DNA of 12,030 bases from Smithellaceae bacterium (GTDB taxonomy: Bacteria > Desulfobacterota > Syntrophia > Syntrophales > Smithellaceae). Positions 10,870 to 12,030 of the stretch are shown piece after piece; the stretch's first letter is position 1, and the number at the start of each line of letters is the position of its first letter. The position numbers and the translations under genes were made by a program. The stretch lies in assembly GCA_028701435.1 (NCBI GenBank), contig JAQVQT010000043.1:1-12030 (forward strand), given 5' to 3'. The notes under the pieces are model-generated. The model was not told the DNA's origin and did no database searches. It was given only the letters and a program-made list of their open reading frames with translations.

Positions 10870-11670
10870 TTACGGCAGCTCGGCAATCCAGGACGGATCG
10901 GAAAACCAGCGCTTGCTCGCGCCGTCCAGCATTCCATCCCCCTTGAGCAGGAACAGAAGATTTTCCAGAAAGTTCGTCAGAAGCGGATCATCCTGGCGGA
11001 TTGCGATGCCGATCGGCTCCACGCTGAAGGGAGGATTGGCTACGAAGCCTTTGTCCTGATACTTGAAGGAGGTCACACTGGTGTAAGGGTAGTCGGCCAT
11101 CATGGCTTTGACCTTCTTTTTCCGCAGCAGATCGAGCGCTCCTTCCGTAGAACCGGCAACCACCAGTTTCGCTTTGGGCAGCATCAGCTTTGCGATTTTC
11201 TCCGTCGTGGTTCCGGCGGGAACGGCGATGCTGAAATCCGACTTATTGATATCCTCGACGCTGTTGATGTTGATAGCAACGTCCTTGGTGGTCAGGATGG
11301 ACTGCCCCGACACGAAATAGGGGCCGACATAGACCACCCGCAGATTCCGATCCGGCGTGATGGTCATGCAGGAAAGGATCATATCGATTTTGCCGCTTTC
11401 CAGAGCCGCAAGCAGGTCATTAAAGGGAATCTCCACAACGCGCAGCTTGACATCCATCGCCGCTGCGATCATCTTGGCCAGGTCAATATCTAAACCTTTG
11501 ATGCTGCCGTCCTTGGCCTTGAAGGTCAGAGGAGGAAGATTGGCTGACGTGCCGACGACCAGTTCCTTTTTCTTCAAAATGGAATCAACCGTCGGTCCGG
11601 CAAAGGCAGCGGACACCAAACATAACATCAGGAACATCACCAGGATCATTTGGTACACAGACTTTCTCAT
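10870..11670 (-). CDS. Periplasmic solute-binding protein, polar amino-acid ABC type (SBP family 3)
   Basis: The 266-residue precursor has a Sec signal peptide (1-24: Arg-Lys, hydrophobic core, AFA before Gly25). The mature part fits the two-lobed family-3 binding proteins: GLDIDLAKMI at 59-68, then MTITPDR at 92-98, where the Arg normally binds the ligand carboxylate, then VGPYF. A late MADYPYT (181-187) supplies a possible acidic residue for the ligand amino group. The ligand cannot be fixed by eye. GAGGAGT at 11677-11683 is 6 nt before ATG 11670, so upstream in-frame starts (including ATG 11685) are rejected. No permease or ATPase gene adjoins it, and a terminator follows, so it is an orphan subunit, using transporter parts encoded elsewhere or acting as a sensor domain partner. 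Confidence 0.92.
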   Translation of the reverse strand: MRKSVYQMILVMFLMLCLVSAAFAGPTVDSILKKKELVVGTSANLPPLTFKAKDGSIKGLDIDLAKMIAAAMDVKLRVVEIPFNDLLAALESGKIDMILSCMTITPDRNLRVVYVGPYFVSGQSILTTKDVAININSVEDINKSDFSIAVPAGTTTEKIAKLMLPKAKLVVAGSTEGALDLLRKKKVKAMMADYPYTSVTSFKYQDKGFVANPPFSVEPIGIAIRQDDPLLTNFLENLLFLLKGDGMLDGASKRWFSDPSWIAELP

Positions 11671-11784
11671 GTTTTTACTCCTCATAAAGAATTTTTTGAA
11701 GCGATATTGTTTTCCTGACGCGCATCTGCGTTGGGAAGAACCACAAAGCGCCCACCAAAGAGATTTGTAAGAAATTGCCGGAAA

Positions 11785-11813
11785 TGTATAGAAGGGCGGC
11801 GGTTTTGTGTCAA
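11785..11813 (-). promoter_or_regulatory. Promoter of the solute-binding protein gene
   Basis: On the minus strand a perfect -35 TTGACA (11813-11808) is separated by 17 bp from TATACA (11790-11785), a -10 matching at four positions. The predicted start near 11778 gives a leader of roughly 108 nt before ATG 11670. I see no clear riboswitch or attenuator in that leader. It is divergent from the tRNA-Sec promoter, with -35 boxes about 40 bp apart. Confidence 0.6.
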
Positions 11814-11852
11814 GAGAAAAAAGGCTTTGCGGCCCGGGAAGGCATTTACATA

Positions 11853-11880
11853 TTGACAGCCTGAGGAAATTAAAGGTAAT
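11853..11880 (+). promoter_or_regulatory. Promoter of tRNA-Sec
   Basis: A perfect -35 TTGACA (11853-11858) is followed after 16 bp by GGTAAT (11875-11880), which matches the last four bases of the -10. The start would fall near 11887, about 12 nt before the mature tRNA 5' end, a normal precursor leader. Confidence 0.55.
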
Positions 11881-11898
11881 GGAGCACAGGATTTTGAA

Positions 11899-11996
11899 GG
11901 AAGTGCCAAGGTCACTGGTGGGCCTCCCGGACTTCAAATCCGGTGTGGGGCGCTAGAACCGTCCCAGGTGGGTTCGATTCCCATGCACTTCCGCCA
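11899..11996 (+). tRNA. selC: tRNA-Sec (selenocysteine), anticodon TCA
   Basis: The 98-nt gene encodes the UGA-reading tRNA that is charged with serine, converted to selenocysteine by SelA, and delivered by SelB. The acceptor stem has 8 perfect pairs (GGAAGTGC with GCACTTCC, 11985-11992). The T stem has 5 pairs with loop TTCGATT, giving the bacterial 8+5 helix. The anticodon stem CCGGA/TCCGG holds loop CTTCAAA with TCA at 11934-11936. The long variable arm pairs 11946-11952 with 11960-11966 around a 7-base loop. G11993 is the discriminator, and CCA (11994-11996) is encoded. The D stem has at least 5 pairs. These features exclude an ordinary tRNA-Ser or a suppressor. No selA or selB and no selenoprotein are visible here. 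Confidence 0.96.
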
Positions 11997-12010
11997 ATTT
12001 ATTAGCAAAT

Positions 12011-12026
12011 TTCGATTTTTATCGAA
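12011..12026 (+). terminator. Weak hairpin after tRNA-Sec, possible terminator
   Basis: TTCGAT (12011-12016) and ATCGAA (12021-12026) pair around TTTT. The 6-bp stem is A+T-rich, and the window ends 4 bases later, so a following T-run cannot be judged. It lies 14 nt after the tRNA 3' end. Confidence 0.35.
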
Positions 12027-12030
12027 TAAA

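Noticed and set aside
11686..11937. An N-terminal extension of the solute-binding protein to 355 residues starting near 11937.
   Set aside because: It would run into the tRNA-Sec gene and its own promoter and bury the signal peptide internally; the Shine-Dalgarno and signal peptide fix the start at 11670.

Overview
The window looks like the replication-origin region of a Gram-negative bacterial chromosome with intermediate to fairly high G+C. Gene order is parB(partial)-dnaA-dnaN-gyrB-gyrA, then archease-rtcB, a small duplicated zinc-ribbon protein, a convergent periplasmic solute-binding protein, and a selenocysteine tRNA. A proteobacterial-type long GyrB, a selC gene, a bacterial RtcB/archease pair and a cleavable Sec signal peptide together suggest a deltaproteobacterium-like anaerobe (Desulfobacterota, possibly a Syntrophus relative). 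That placement is inference; nothing in the window proves it.

Bases 1-3464 form the initiation and segregation block. The 3' part of parB is followed by a 52-bp gap holding a perfect 20-bp palindrome, then dnaA. The 154-bp dnaA-dnaN gap is the best oriC candidate. It has two tandem near-consensus DnaA boxes, a short G/C step, a run of ATT/ACT-type triplets like a DnaA-trio, and an A+T-rich stretch up to the dnaN ribosome binding site. A degenerate copy of the upstream palindrome also sits there, so the motif flanks dnaA on both sides.

Bases 3515-8455 encode the two DNA gyrase subunits 15 bp apart, clearly one operon. The usual recF is missing between dnaN and gyrB. A strong hairpin closes gyrA.

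Bases 8507-10833 hold an RNA-repair unit. A consensus-like promoter appears to place the transcription start on the GTG start codon of archease, implying a leaderless mRNA. Archease overlaps rtcB by 8 bp. A 104-residue protein with two nearly identical C-x4-C-x9-C-x2-C modules follows, then a bidirectional terminator.

Bases 10870-12030 hold a minus-strand, amino-acid-type periplasmic binding protein with no transporter partners, and a well-formed tRNA-Sec (anticodon UCA, 8+5 bp acceptor/T helix). The two are expressed from divergent promoters in the gap between them. No mobile element, CRISPR array or clear horizontally acquired island is visible. Most of the window is conserved housekeeping sequence, and the less explained parts are the palindromes around dnaA, the leaderless archease start and the double zinc-ribbon protein.
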